64,000 nucleotides of DNA from Oscillatoriales cyanobacterium (GTDB taxonomy: Bacteria; Cyanobacteriota; Cyanobacteriia; CACIAM-69d), in the NCBI GenBank assembly GCA_004292515.1, contig RDXB01000033.1:1-64000 (forward strand), written 5' to 3'. The position numbers and the translations under genes were made by a program. Positions within the stretch are counted from its first letter, which is position 1. Each line of letters begins with the position of its first letter. The notes under the pieces were generated by a model, which saw only the letters and a list, made by a program, of their open reading frames with translations, did no database searches and was not told the origin of the DNA. Shown one piece after another: positions 1-7,381 of this stretch.

Positions 1-930
1 TTGTTCCAGTAAATTTGCACCTGAACGAGCCAGATATTCACTCAGGTTGCTGTTCGCATCTTCGCAAGTTGCACCGGCAATAATTTCCATCGCTTTGGCA
101 TTCCCGCCATAGGAATGATGAATTTTGGACAATGTAGGTGAATGAATCACGATGCCGCGATTCTCAAAAAAGGCATTCCATGCCGACAAAGGCAAACCAG
201 GCAGCCAATGCATCACTGCGGTGATCGACGGTTCACAAATTCGTGCCCGAGTCGTAATCAAGGTCAAAGATTTCAGCGTGGGATCGCTCAAAGTTCGCAG
301 CAATTCCACATAATCTCGACAATCTTCAATTAATCGTCCCTGCTCATCCAGAGCTGTTTCCAAGTTGTCAATCCAAATCCCCACTGGCGTGATTTGCAAC
401 TGACGCTTCAGACGGAGCAGAGAAATCCCAAGATTTTGACCGGTTTCCTGTTGCAGATCAAATAGCAGCCAATCATCGACAAAACTAGAAGCTGGAGCTA
501 AATATCGAGTTTCTTTGGCAACTGGAAACTCCAGAACTTTGTTGGAAAATTGTGCCTTCAGAAAGTGACTAGCTAGGGTGCTTTTGCCCACACCACCTCC
601 AGCCTGGATCACAATTACGCGATGTTGTTGGCTCAGTCGTTCTAGCTCTAGAATGTCGGCTTCCCGACCTAAAAAACTAGGATTGAAGGCTGGGGTTTGT
701 TGCTGGTTATCAAGTGCAAAATTGGCAATTTCTTGAAGGTCAAGACCCAGGCGATCGCAGATGTTTTGAAAGTATTCGCGATCAATGGCTCGACCTCGGC
801 AAAAGTTGGAAACTGTATCCCGAGAAATTCCCAGATCTAAAGCAAGTGCCGATTGACTCAAGCCATTACGTCTCAGGGCAATTTTGACGCGATCGAGGCA
901 ACGGTCAGCAACTTGTAGTGATCTGCTCAT
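1..930 (-). CDS. HTH / STAND (NB-ARC-like) ATPase, C-terminus cut by window edge
   Basis: This open frame runs from an ATG at 930 off the left edge, leaving 310 residues. Residues 10-70 form a helix-turn-helix of the Cro/C1 kind (SQSALALDLGISRDTVSNF). A GRE linker at 88-90 leads into a P-loop with Walker A GGGVGKST at 111-118. A likely Walker B (VGIWIDNLE) and a downstream TTRAR sensor-like motif follow. This order is typical of cyanobacterial STAND proteins, which are signal-responsive ATPases whose sensor repeats (WD40, TPR or HEAT) lie at the C-terminus, here outside the window. The effector or target is unknown. Seen: HTH and P-loop. Inferred: regulatory or defence-like switch. Confidence 0.8.
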   Translation of the reverse strand, partial: MSRSLQVADRCLDRVKIALRRNGLSQSALALDLGISRDTVSNFCRGRAIDREYFQNICDRLGLDLQEIANFALDNQQQTPAFNPSFLGREADILELERLSQQHRVIVIQAGGGVGKSTLASHFLKAQFSNKVLEFPVAKETRYLAPASSFVDDWLLFDLQQETGQNLGISLLRLKRQLQITPVGIWIDNLETALDEQGRLIEDCRDYVELLRTLSDPTLKSLTLITTRARICEPSITAVMHWLPGLPLSAWNAFFENRGIVIHSPTLSKIHHSYGGNAKAMEIIAGATCEDANSNLSEYLARSGANLLEQ

Positions 931-957
931 GGGACACTCATCAAGCGTTTCAGTCCG

Positions 958-987
958 ATTATACAAGCCATAAATCGAGACTCCCAA
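958..987 (-). promoter_or_regulatory. Candidate sigma70-type promoter of the STAND gene
   Basis: On the minus strand a perfect TATAAT (963-958) lies 18 bp downstream of TTGGGA (987-982). It would place transcription start about 20 nt before the ATG at 930. Based on sequence match only. Confidence 0.45.
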
Positions 988-1020
988 TGGTGAGTTGGTG
1001 CCTCAATTCCAAACTGAAAA

Positions 1021-1338
1021 TTAGACTGTTTGCACGAGTAACTGATTACCGTTGTCGTAGCCCACAACCTCTAGGCGATCGCTCTCTTTGAGCTGCAACC
1101 CGTCCCCATTGGCGATCGACCAATAGGACGATTGAAACCAGACCCGCCAACCACCCGTCACGGGGCTGTGATATTTGACGATCGCAGTCCCGATCACTTC
1201 GGCCTTGCGATCGACATCTTTGACGAGCATCGTCTTGACTATCCCGATTGCTTCCGTCGCCTCGTAATCGACATAATGTCGCACCTGTTGACTGGCTTGC
1301 ATACCCACCGCAGACGACCAAGCAATTGCAATTGACAT
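1021..1338 (-). CDS. Small protein with NfeD-like C-terminal OB-fold (tentative)
   Basis: About 105 residues. The second half (GTAIVKYHSPVTGGWRVWF, then ESDRLEVVGYDNGNQLLVQ) has the strand and glycine pattern of the soluble OB-fold found at the end of NfeD-type proteins, which assist membrane quality control. No NfeD membrane segments are present and the N-terminus is only weakly hydrophobic. The ATG at 1338 is preferred over the GTG at 1341 because GAGAGG lies about 8 nt upstream. It stands alone between the STAND gene and the P450. The family assignment is by pattern only; it may be an unrelated small beta-rich protein. Confidence 0.5.
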   Translation of the reverse strand: MSIAIAWSSAVGMQASQQVRHYVDYEATEAIGIVKTMLVKDVDRKAEVIGTAIVKYHSPVTGGWRVWFQSSYWSIANGDGLQLKESDRLEVVGYDNGNQLLVQTV

Positions 1339-1341
1339 CAC

Positions 1342-1507
1342 CTTGACCTCTCATAACTCTCTAGACAACGTTGCTTGAACCGATGAATTTAGTTTGAGCG
1401 ACGGCTGCTGGAGTTACGGATGGTGCTGCGTGGGTGGTTGTCGGACTTGCTGGGAAATTTGTCGGACTTCTGCGGAAGTTGCAGGTGATCCATGAAAACC
1501 AGATGCT
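1342..1507. other. Short spacer, no gene seen
   Basis: Spacer between the NfeD-like gene and the MITE copy. It contains two direct copies of TTGTCGGACTT about 20 bp apart (around 1438-1470). No coding signal or clear terminator was seen. Confidence 0.4.
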
Positions 1508-1621
1508 CAGGGCGGGCTGTCATTGCCTCAGCTACGGTAGATAAGAGGCTGAAGCCCCTTGCTGCCCCACGACCCGCCCACGATGGAATCAGAGTTTCAG
1601 ACGAAATGACGACATCCCCTA
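1508..1621 (+). mobile_element. MITE-like palindromic element, family A, copy 1 (shortened)
   Basis: About 114 bp. The left end CAGGGCGGGCTGTCATT and the right end GACGACATCCCCTA are imperfect inverted copies of each other. The core hairpin AGGCTGAAGCCCCTTG and the flanking CCCACGA match the other family A copies at 11037, 43689 and 50232. It lacks part of the left arm. Its right-end CTA (1619-1621) is the reverse complement of the TAG stop codon of the P450 gene, so the element abuts and completes that reading frame. Confidence 0.7.
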
Positions 1622-2989
1622 GACTTCCGCAGGGGGTGTGCGACGAGTCACCCGCAGGCGAATTGGCCCCGACGGCCCCACCGTCACCCCACGTCGCGCC
1701 GGCACTGGGGGCACAAGGCCCGCATAGCCCAAGCCCAGATCCCAATCCATCACTAAGGTTGCGAGCACGAGCTTCATTTCAAACTGGGCGAAGGCCATGC
1801 CAATGCAACTGCGACTGCCCCCGCCAAAGGGCATAAACTCCGAGGCTGTGAACGATCGCTCCAAAAACCGCTCTGGCCGGAACTGTTCTGGGTTGGGGTA
1901 GAGTTCTGGCCGGCGATGCACAAGATAGGTGCAACCAAACAGGGAAACACCACTGGGATAGGCTTGGTTGCCGACGGTGACCGGTTGGGTCAGGGAGCGG
2001 GGAAACAGCGCGATCGCCACGGGGTAGATCCGCAGGGTTTCTTGGCAAAAGGCATTGAGGTAGGGCAGGCGAGTGATTGCCACGGGGTCAGGGCGATCAC
2101 CGAGGGTGGCAATTTCCTGGCGAATGCGATCGACCATCTCGGGGTTTTGGGTCAGCCACCACAGGGCCCAACTCAAGGAAATCGCGGTGGTTTCGTGCCC
2201 TGCCAGCAGCAGCGTAATCAGTTCATCGCGAATTTCGGCGGAAGTCATGGGCTGGCCGGCTTCGTCTCGGGCCGCCAACAACAGACTCAAAATATCGGTG
2301 CGATCGCCGCCGCTGCCGGTCGCCTGTTCTGCCTGCCGATCGGTAATTTCCGCGTAGAGCAGCTCGTCCAGCTGCGATCGATAGGCCAAAAACCAGCCCC
2401 AAGGACTCCATTGGCCCCAGTCCTGTTGGAGCGATCGATTAAACAGAAACAATGTCCCGATCGGTGATCCCAACAAATCCAAAATCGTGGTCGTGAGCTG
2501 TTGAATGCGGTGATAGCGATCGCCTGCTACCAGCCCAAACACTGCTTGCAAGATGGTTTTGAGCGTGATGGTCTGCATGAGTTGGCGACCACCGACCACT
2601 TGACCGGATTGCCAGGTTGCTGTTTGGTGGCGCGTCAGGTCGCAAATCAGCTTGCCGTAGGTCGTCATCCGTTCACCGTGGAAGGGTGGCAACAGCAATT
2701 TCCGTTGACGGCGATGGGCGCGATCGTCCAACAACAGAATTGACGAGCTACCTACTAAAGGTTCCAGCAAGCTGTTCGATGAGCCACTGGTAAATTGGCT
2801 CGGGTCGAGGGCAAACAAATCGGCGATCGCTTTTGGATCCGAGATGATCGCCATGTTCAACCCCACTAAATTCATCAAAAAATGGGAGCCATAGCGATCG
2901 ACACATTCATCGAGAAATTTCAGGGGATCGCGCAACCAGCGAAACATTTGCCAAGCGCGAGGCGCAAACAAGCGAGGAGGGAGAGTCAT
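1619..2989 (-). CDS. Cytochrome P450 (CYP110-like)
   Basis: A 456-residue haem monooxygenase. The I-helix oxygen-activation motif AGHETT is at 263-268, the K-helix ExxR (ETLR) at 317-320, and the haem-ligand loop FGGGSRSCIG at 388-397 with Cys395 as the axial thiolate. No membrane anchor is evident, so it is probably soluble or peripheral, as usual for bacterial P450s. Length and the ETLRIYP and SRSCIGMAFAQFE context resemble the cyanobacterial CYP110 group, whose members hydroxylate fatty acids, alkanes or terpenes. The substrate cannot be read from sequence and no terpene synthase or redox partner lies nearby. The stop codon TAG is contributed by the end of an adjacent MITE-like element. 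Confidence 0.93.
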   Translation of the reverse strand: MTLPPRLFAPRAWQMFRWLRDPLKFLDECVDRYGSHFLMNLVGLNMAIISDPKAIADLFALDPSQFTSGSSNSLLEPLVGSSSILLLDDRAHRRQRKLLLPPFHGERMTTYGKLICDLTRHQTATWQSGQVVGGRQLMQTITLKTILQAVFGLVAGDRYHRIQQLTTTILDLLGSPIGTLFLFNRSLQQDWGQWSPWGWFLAYRSQLDELLYAEITDRQAEQATGSGGDRTDILSLLLAARDEAGQPMTSAEIRDELITLLLAGHETTAISLSWALWWLTQNPEMVDRIRQEIATLGDRPDPVAITRLPYLNAFCQETLRIYPVAIALFPRSLTQPVTVGNQAYPSGVSLFGCTYLVHRRPELYPNPEQFRPERFLERSFTASEFMPFGGGSRSCIGMAFAQFEMKLVLATLVMDWDLGLGYAGLVPPVPARRGVTVGPSGPIRLRVTRRTPPAEV

Positions 2990-3538
2990 GGTCGATCGCG
3001 ATGATAACGATAGGAACGAAGGTTAATCAACAGTTAATCAACAGTCAGAAATGAACGCCACCATCGGGCAGCCAGTGACACCAATCTCGTGTCGTCATGA
3101 ACCAAGCACCAATAGTCCCAGCAGCAAGGCCCCTAGAGGATGTCTGGAAAGTATCTTTTGGCCCGGGCCAAGCATCAATAGTCATCGGGGCAAGATGCTC
3201 AAGCCCCTTATCTGCCTCGATCGATAGGGCATCTAGACTATCAACTTTGGCTTCTCAGACATCCTCGAAGGAAACCAGGCAGTTGGCTTCATAGTCGATG
3301 AGGCATATTTTTGGCTAAATACTTGATCTAATTCATGTTTTTTAAATTATCTCCGCTTCAATTATCTTCTGCTGATGATTACCTATTGATTATCCATAAG
3401 CTGATTTATATAACTTTGCGATCAAACCCAGAAATTTGAATCGATTTAAGGCAATGTGTGGAATGGATAACCCGCTTCTGTAATCTATGTAACTATAGAC
3501 ATCAGCCCGCCTATCGTCCCCCAGACTGAGCGACGCTG
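2990..3538. other. Spacer between P450 and nuclease-ParA operon
   Basis: No convincing gene. It contains GTTAATCAACAGTTAATCAACAG direct repeats near 3023-3045, the family B palindromic element (3137-3266), and an AT-rich stretch (3300-3460) that could hold promoters for the operon starting near 3940. A small open frame at 3097-3294 is explained by the repeat element. Confidence 0.5.
3137..3266 (+). repeat. Family B palindromic element, copy 1
   Basis: About 130 bp bounded by perfect 11-bp inverted repeats GAGGATGTCTG (3137-3147) and CAGACATCCTC (3256-3266). Inside are AAAGTATCTTTTGGCCCG and a core CTCAAGCCCCTTATCTGCC. A second copy at 25039-25178 shares the same internal order. The CAAGCCCCTT core resembles that of family A, so the two may be related non-autonomous elements. 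No transposase is encoded. Confidence 0.65.
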
Positions 3539-3594
3539 AATCAATCCAGACCAATCAATCCAGACCAATCAATCCAGACCAATCAATCTAGACC
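3539..3594 (+). repeat. 14-bp tandem repeat, four units
   Basis: Four head-to-tail copies of AATCAATCCAGACC, the last with one change (TCTAGACC). Together with the 15-bp array at 3805-3909 it lies just upstream of the nuclease-ParA/ParB-like genes and may form part of an iteron-type partition or regulatory site. Confidence 0.85.
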
Positions 3595-3804
3595 AATCAA
3601 CTCAGCCTCAATCTGTTTGGGACAACTGCACGGGAGCCTGATCTGCACAGGTGTCAGAGCGGGTTGCAGGCTCGATACACAGCCCCACTTTGTCTAGTCC
3701 AGACCGAGGTGGCATCGACCAATAGATCAAGCGCCAATAGATCAAGCACCAAGAGATGGGATACCAAGGCACACCGTACTGATTCATCGGGTTCTCGCAC
3801 AGCC

Positions 3805-3909
3805 AATGTTGTCAGTTCAAATGTTGTCAGTTCAAATATTTTCAATTCAGATGATATCAATTCAGATGATATCAATTCAGATGTTGTCAGTTCAAATGTT
3901 GTCAATTCA
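3805..3909 (+). repeat. 15-bp tandem repeat, seven units (iteron-like)
   Basis: Seven contiguous units matching RATRWTNTCARTTCA, for example AATGTTGTCAGTTCA and GATGATATCAATTCA. The unit is a multiple of three, so the array is open in the frame of the downstream ParA gene and would read as Ser/Asn/Asp/Val repeats. Such arrays upstream of parA serve as centromeres in several partition systems; that role here is inference. Two looser CCAATAGATCAAGCR units lie at about 3718-3750. Confidence 0.85.
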
Positions 3910-3939
3910 ATAGATGCAGCACCAATAGATTGGGTTCCG

Positions 3940-5448
3940 ATGAATCGGAACCTAATTGATGCAGCAATCAGCAATCTCTATCTCTTTAGATCTATGATGG
4001 CTCCCGAGGATTTTTACCGCCAGTGGGTTGCGCTCCTCAAACAAGTGGAACAATGCCAAACCGAGAAAGATCTCGAAGATCAGGTGATTGTCCCACTCTT
4101 GCAATTATTGGGTTATGAGTCCGCAAATATTGCTCAACAGGTTCCCTTTGGCCGCCATCGAGTGGACTTTTTAGTCAAGGCCCAACAGCGTGGACCCCAC
4201 ATCCACTACTTGGTTATTGAAGCCAAAGCACCTAGTAAATCGATCGCACATAATAGTTGGCAATTGCGACAATATCTGCGCGATTCTGGCAGTTTGTTGG
4301 GACTGCTGACCAATGGCAACCAGTTCAAGCTGTTGTATAACGATGGCAATGTGATCCACACCCTTTGGCAGTTCAATCGGGCAGAACTGCTGGAGGATTA
4401 TCGCCTGTTAGGATCATTGCTGTGGCGGCACAATTGCGATCGAGTCATGGCCATTTTTCATGACAGCTATCGCCGTGTCCAACAGCGGTTTGTACAAGCG
4501 ATCGCCCGCCTATCCCATGATCCAAAGGTAATGACTCTGCTTTCGATCGATGATCAACATCAGCTCGCTGTAGACAATCAACGCAAAAAATCGATGATTA
4601 TTACTGTTTTCAACAACAAAGGCGGCGTGGGCAAAACCACACTGACAATCAACCTAGCCGCCGCCCTCAGTCAACTGGGCAAGCGCGTTTTGCTAGTAGA
4701 CATTGACGCACAGGCCAACCTCACCACTGGTCTTGGCATCGATCCCCTAGAAGATATTGAAAAACAAGGACTCAAAGATATTACGCATTTGCTGACGGAA
4801 CCCAAAACTACAGCCAAGTCCGTCACCTTGAGCAAGCGTTGGGGCAATGTGGTGCTGGATATTATTCCGGCCCATATTCGCCTCAGCAATATGGAAAACC
4901 AACTGATTCAGCTTGTGGATAGCGATCGGATCCTGGCCAAAAAGCTGAAAAACCATGACTATGATTTTGTGTTGATTGATCCGCCGCCTTCTTTTGGTAA
5001 GGTCAACCGCATTTCGCTAATGGCATCCGCTGGTATTTTGATTCCGACACAGCTTTCGCCCTATCCAATTCGCGCTTTGGAATATGTTCTCACCCAAGTA
5101 GAAGAGGTCGGGCAATTTCGCGAAACACCGTTACCCGTAGTCGGCATTGCAGTCAGTATGCATGACAAGGCTGCGCGGGTTTTCAACCAATCGATGGTTG
5201 ACGAAATCCATCACCAGCTATCTCGAATTCCAGGGGGCGATCGCGTCTCATTGTTCTCTGACAAAACCTGGATTCCTCGCCTCAATGTTTTGTCGAAATC
5301 TCAAGATAAAGGCTATCCTTTATGCGCCGCTGATTTTGATGATGATCTCAACAGTCAAGATCGCGACTCTGTTGAAAAAGCCACCTATGCGTTTGAATCC
5401 CTAGCCCGGGAGTTTCTGAGTACCGTCGGATTTGCAGTGGAAGCCTAA
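3940..5448 (+). CDS. HsdR-N-like nuclease domain fused to ParA ATPase
   Basis: Two modules in one chain (residues numbered from the longest open frame, which begins at 3664). Residues 115-230 resemble the N-terminal nuclease domain of type I restriction HsdR: Asp168 in RHRVDFLV and Glu186-x-Lys188 in LVIEAKAP match the PD-(D/E)XK core, followed by QLRQYLRD and LTNGNQFKLL. Residues 311-590 are a ParA/MinD ATPase with deviant Walker A KGGVGKTT (319-326), Walker A' DIDAQ (346-350) and Walker B FVLIDPPPS (435-443). The start is placed at ATG 3940 because the preceding 92 codons are tandem repeats and low-complexity sequence; ATG 3994 or 3997 are alternatives. The stop is followed after 3 bases by a ParB-like gene. 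Likely role: DNA-bound ATPase with nuclease activity, either a segregation device or a defence system. The coupling of the two activities is unknown. Confidence 0.85.
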   Translation: MNRNLIDAAISNLYLFRSMMAPEDFYRQWVALLKQVEQCQTEKDLEDQVIVPLLQLLGYESANIAQQVPFGRHRVDFLVKAQQRGPHIHYLVIEAKAPSKSIAHNSWQLRQYLRDSGSLLGLLTNGNQFKLLYNDGNVIHTLWQFNRAELLEDYRLLGSLLWRHNCDRVMAIFHDSYRRVQQRFVQAIARLSHDPKVMTLLSIDDQHQLAVDNQRKKSMIITVFNNKGGVGKTTLTINLAAALSQLGKRVLLVDIDAQANLTTGLGIDPLEDIEKQGLKDITHLLTEPKTTAKSVTLSKRWGNVVLDIIPAHIRLSNMENQLIQLVDSDRILAKKLKNHDYDFVLIDPPPSFGKVNRISLMASAGILIPTQLSPYPIRALEYVLTQVEEVGQFRETPLPVVGIAVSMHDKAARVFNQSMVDEIHHQLSRIPGGDRVSLFSDKTWIPRLNVLSKSQDKGYPLCAADFDDDLNSQDRDSVEKATYAFESLAREFLSTVGFAVEA

Positions 5449-5451
5449 GCC

Positions 5452-6378
5452 ATGAGTGATTATCAAGAGCGCCGTCAGCGGATTCGTGACAACCTGAAAA
5501 TTCAGTCAGTCAGCCACGGTCAAGTCCATACCTGTTTGATTGGGATGGCTGAAATTCCACAAATTTCTGATGATCGCCGCAATGAATTAGCCTGGAGTTT
5601 GCAAAATCATCAAGGCAATTTAATTCCGATTGTGGTGCGACGCAATGATCGCTTGGGAGCTGACCTGGAATATGAGGTGATTTATGGGGCAGAGTGGGTG
5701 GTGGTTGCTGATGCATTGGGCATTGAAATGCTCTGGGCTTGGGTCTTTGATCTCAATGATGATGAAGTCGCGGCAACTCGCGAGGAGCTGACCATTCTGT
5801 TAGATGCTCCGACGGGTGGTCGCTCATTGCCTAATCAGGGTGTTGAACATAATCAGGGTGTTGAACAATCGATTCCTGTGGCATCGTTGAATGTGTCGCG
5901 TGATGAGTTGGTGCAACTGTTTGATGAACGGCTCGATCGCTATTTAACTCGCCAAGAAACCCTATCACCGGCCGCCCCTGCACTGGAGTCGGTCAATCAC
6001 AATCACTCAGAAATAGCCCATCAATTGCAAGCACTGACCCAAAAGGTCGAGCAATTGAGCGACCAAATGAGTCAGCCAGCAAAATCTACAGGTAGCTCGA
6101 TCGAGTCTATGCAAAAAGTGCTCGAAAGCTTGGAGCGATCGGCCTCAGCTTTTGGTCGAGTAATCGTTCCTGGAACAACAATTACGGTTACAGTTAAAAT
6201 TCCTGCTGACACCAATCCAAATAAGCCCTTACTCACCCGCGATGAGTCCGAAAAGCTCTATAAATCAATGACGGTTGATCGACTTCAGGAGATTGCTCAA
6301 CAACAGGAGATTGAACTCCCTGCTAGAGCCAAAAAAGCTGCCATTGTTGAGTGCTTAGTTGCGGCTCAATATGGGTGA
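5452..6378 (+). CDS. ParB-like protein with divergent CTP motif and SAP/Rho-N-like tail
   Basis: 308 residues starting 3 bases after the ParA fusion, so the two are almost certainly co-transcribed. Residues 30-110 follow the ParB N-terminal pattern (IPQISDDRRNELAWSL, then LIPIVVRRND). Where ParB has GERRxRA, this protein has GAEWVVVADALG (79-90), so the arginines used for CTP binding are absent. There is no recognisable KorB-type helix-turn-helix. Instead there is a predicted coiled coil (about 185-235) and a C-terminal VDRLQEIAQQQEIELPARAK segment (275-294) like SAP or Rho-N DNA-binding modules. An in-frame 18-bp duplication gives NQGVEH/NQGVEQ at 128-139. Inferred: DNA-binding partner or adaptor of the upstream ATPase. 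Confidence 0.75.
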   Translation: MSDYQERRQRIRDNLKIQSVSHGQVHTCLIGMAEIPQISDDRRNELAWSLQNHQGNLIPIVVRRNDRLGADLEYEVIYGAEWVVVADALGIEMLWAWVFDLNDDEVAATREELTILLDAPTGGRSLPNQGVEHNQGVEQSIPVASLNVSRDELVQLFDERLDRYLTRQETLSPAAPALESVNHNHSEIAHQLQALTQKVEQLSDQMSQPAKSTGSSIESMQKVLESLERSASAFGRVIVPGTTITVTVKIPADTNPNKPLLTRDESEKLYKSMTVDRLQEIAQQQEIELPARAKKAAIVECLVAAQYG

Positions 6379-6441
6379 TCTTGATGGGTAATTTTGCACC
6401 AGTTATTCCCCAGTTATCCCATCGTTTCTCTGGCCAGCATG

Positions 6442-6473
6442 GGAATGATCAGTATCCCATTTAGGAATGATCA
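6442..6473. promoter_or_regulatory. Candidate operator: direct repeat GGAATGATCA spaced by 22 bp
   Basis: GGAATGATCA occurs at 6442-6451 and again at 6464-6473, a start-to-start distance of 22 bp or about two helical turns. It lies just upstream of the small gene at 6514. Each copy contains the palindrome TGATCA. Function is inferred from spacing only. Confidence 0.3.
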
Positions 6474-6513
6474 AACAATCCACAGCCTCGCTCAACAAAT
6501 TTTGGTATGACTC

Positions 6514-6750
6514 GTGAAGCTCAACACTGATCGCGCCACCGAAGCAGGATTCAAAGAGCGCGTTGCCAACGTTCGCAATCTATTCTGTGCCGAGGGAGGC
6601 GAATGGACAGTCGATCGCGCCGCCAGCCGATTCAGCAGCAAAAGCACCAAAGCCAAAAGACAACAAATTACCCAGGCGATCGCAGCCCTTGAAGGTGCGG
6701 GCCTGCTGCTGTCCCACACCAACAATGGCGAGCAATATTGGCAACATTGA
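6514..6750 (+). CDS. Small possible winged-helix protein of the par/nuclease unit
   Basis: 78 residues beginning at a GTG, 135 bp after the ParB-like gene on the same strand. The sequence (EWTVDRAASRFSSKSTKAKR, then ITQAIAALEGAGLLL) reads like a small winged-helix: an HTH followed by a helix that ends before a short hairpin. No Shine-Dalgarno sequence stands out, so the start is uncertain. It could be a repressor of the operon, a DNA-binding subunit, or an unrelated small protein. No family was recognised. Confidence 0.5.
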   Translation: MKLNTDRATEAGFKERVANVRNLFCAEGGEWTVDRAASRFSSKSTKAKRQQITQAIAALEGAGLLLSHTNNGEQYWQH

Positions 6751-6814
6751 TATAGTGCCAAGATATAATGCCAACTTCCAGGCGATCGCCTAGATTTAGC
6801 CCTAGCCAGTGGGT

Positions 6815-6893
6815 TAGGTAGAGCTTGCTAAACCCAACACGATCAATGTGAGCTTTACTGGTGTTGGGTTTCGTGCCTCAACCCAACTTACTG
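6815..6893 (+). repeat. Family C palindromic repeat (GTTGGGTTTCG type), copy 1
   Basis: Contains AAACCCAACACGATCAAT and TGGTGTTGGGTTTCGTGCC followed by TCAACCCAACTTA, able to fold as a long imperfect hairpin. A reverse-oriented copy lies at 16165-16229. Repeats of this type are common in cyanobacterial spacers. Confidence 0.65.
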
Positions 6894-6895
6894 AT

Positions 6896-7318
6896 CTAAT
6901 TGGGACGCAGCGGATTGATCGAGGGATAGGGGCCAAATTGCACTTGGCGCAACCCGCAAAGATCGTAGGGTTGGTCTTCTAAAACCGCTTCCGAACCATC
7001 AGAATAAACTGCTTTAATTCGATAGTTACAACCGGCCTTATATAGCTCTTCATAGTTAAGTTCTACGTCGATCGTCTCGCCTGATTTCAAGATTTTGCTG
7101 CCGAGCAGTTCTCGCCATTCACTGGAATAGCGCGGCGCAATGTAGAGCGCATACAAACTGCGAACGTTGTTGTTCCGAAACCGAATCTGTGCCACACGGT
7201 TCTCGGGGCGAGTGTTTTCCCACTCCGCCTGGGCAGGGCTAGCCGCCACCCCGATCGCAGCAAACATCGCGAGGCTGAGGGCGATCGGTCGGGCGCTCCA
7301 CTGCTTGAACGTGATCAT
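6896..7318 (-). CDS. Exported hypothetical protein
   Basis: 140 residues. An N-terminal signal peptide is clear (ALSLAMFAAIGVAASPAQA, cleavage after residue about 31). The mature part begins EWENTRPENRVAQIRFRNN and contains SLYALYIAP, an acidic FN-like stretch (SGETIDVELNYEE) and two cysteines (CNYRIKAVY and YDLCGL) that could form a disulphide. The beta-rich pattern resembles small secreted proteins often named Tat-pathway signal or hypothetical proteins in bacteria. Function unknown. The family C repeat lies just past its stop codon. Confidence 0.75.
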   Translation of the reverse strand: MITFKQWSARPIALSLAMFAAIGVAASPAQAEWENTRPENRVAQIRFRNNNVRSLYALYIAPRYSSEWRELLGSKILKSGETIDVELNYEELYKAGCNYRIKAVYSDGSEAVLEDQPYDLCGLRQVQFGPYPSINPLRPN

Positions 7319-7381
7319 GGTTGGGCTGAGGCTTGGGTCAATTTGAGTGCGTCCAGTGTACGCGCGATCGCCCTTGGGTTG

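Noticed and set aside
3097-3294. Short plus-strand open frame
   Set aside because: It is produced by the family B palindromic element and has no protein features.
3539-3909. Possible CRISPR array
   Set aside because: Repeats are contiguous without spacers, only 14-15 bp long and without cas genes nearby.
3664-3939. N-terminal 92-codon extension of the nuclease-ParA gene
   Set aside because: The stretch is low-complexity and largely tandem repeat DNA, with no ribosome site at 3664. The conserved domain begins after it, so a start at 3940 or later is preferred.
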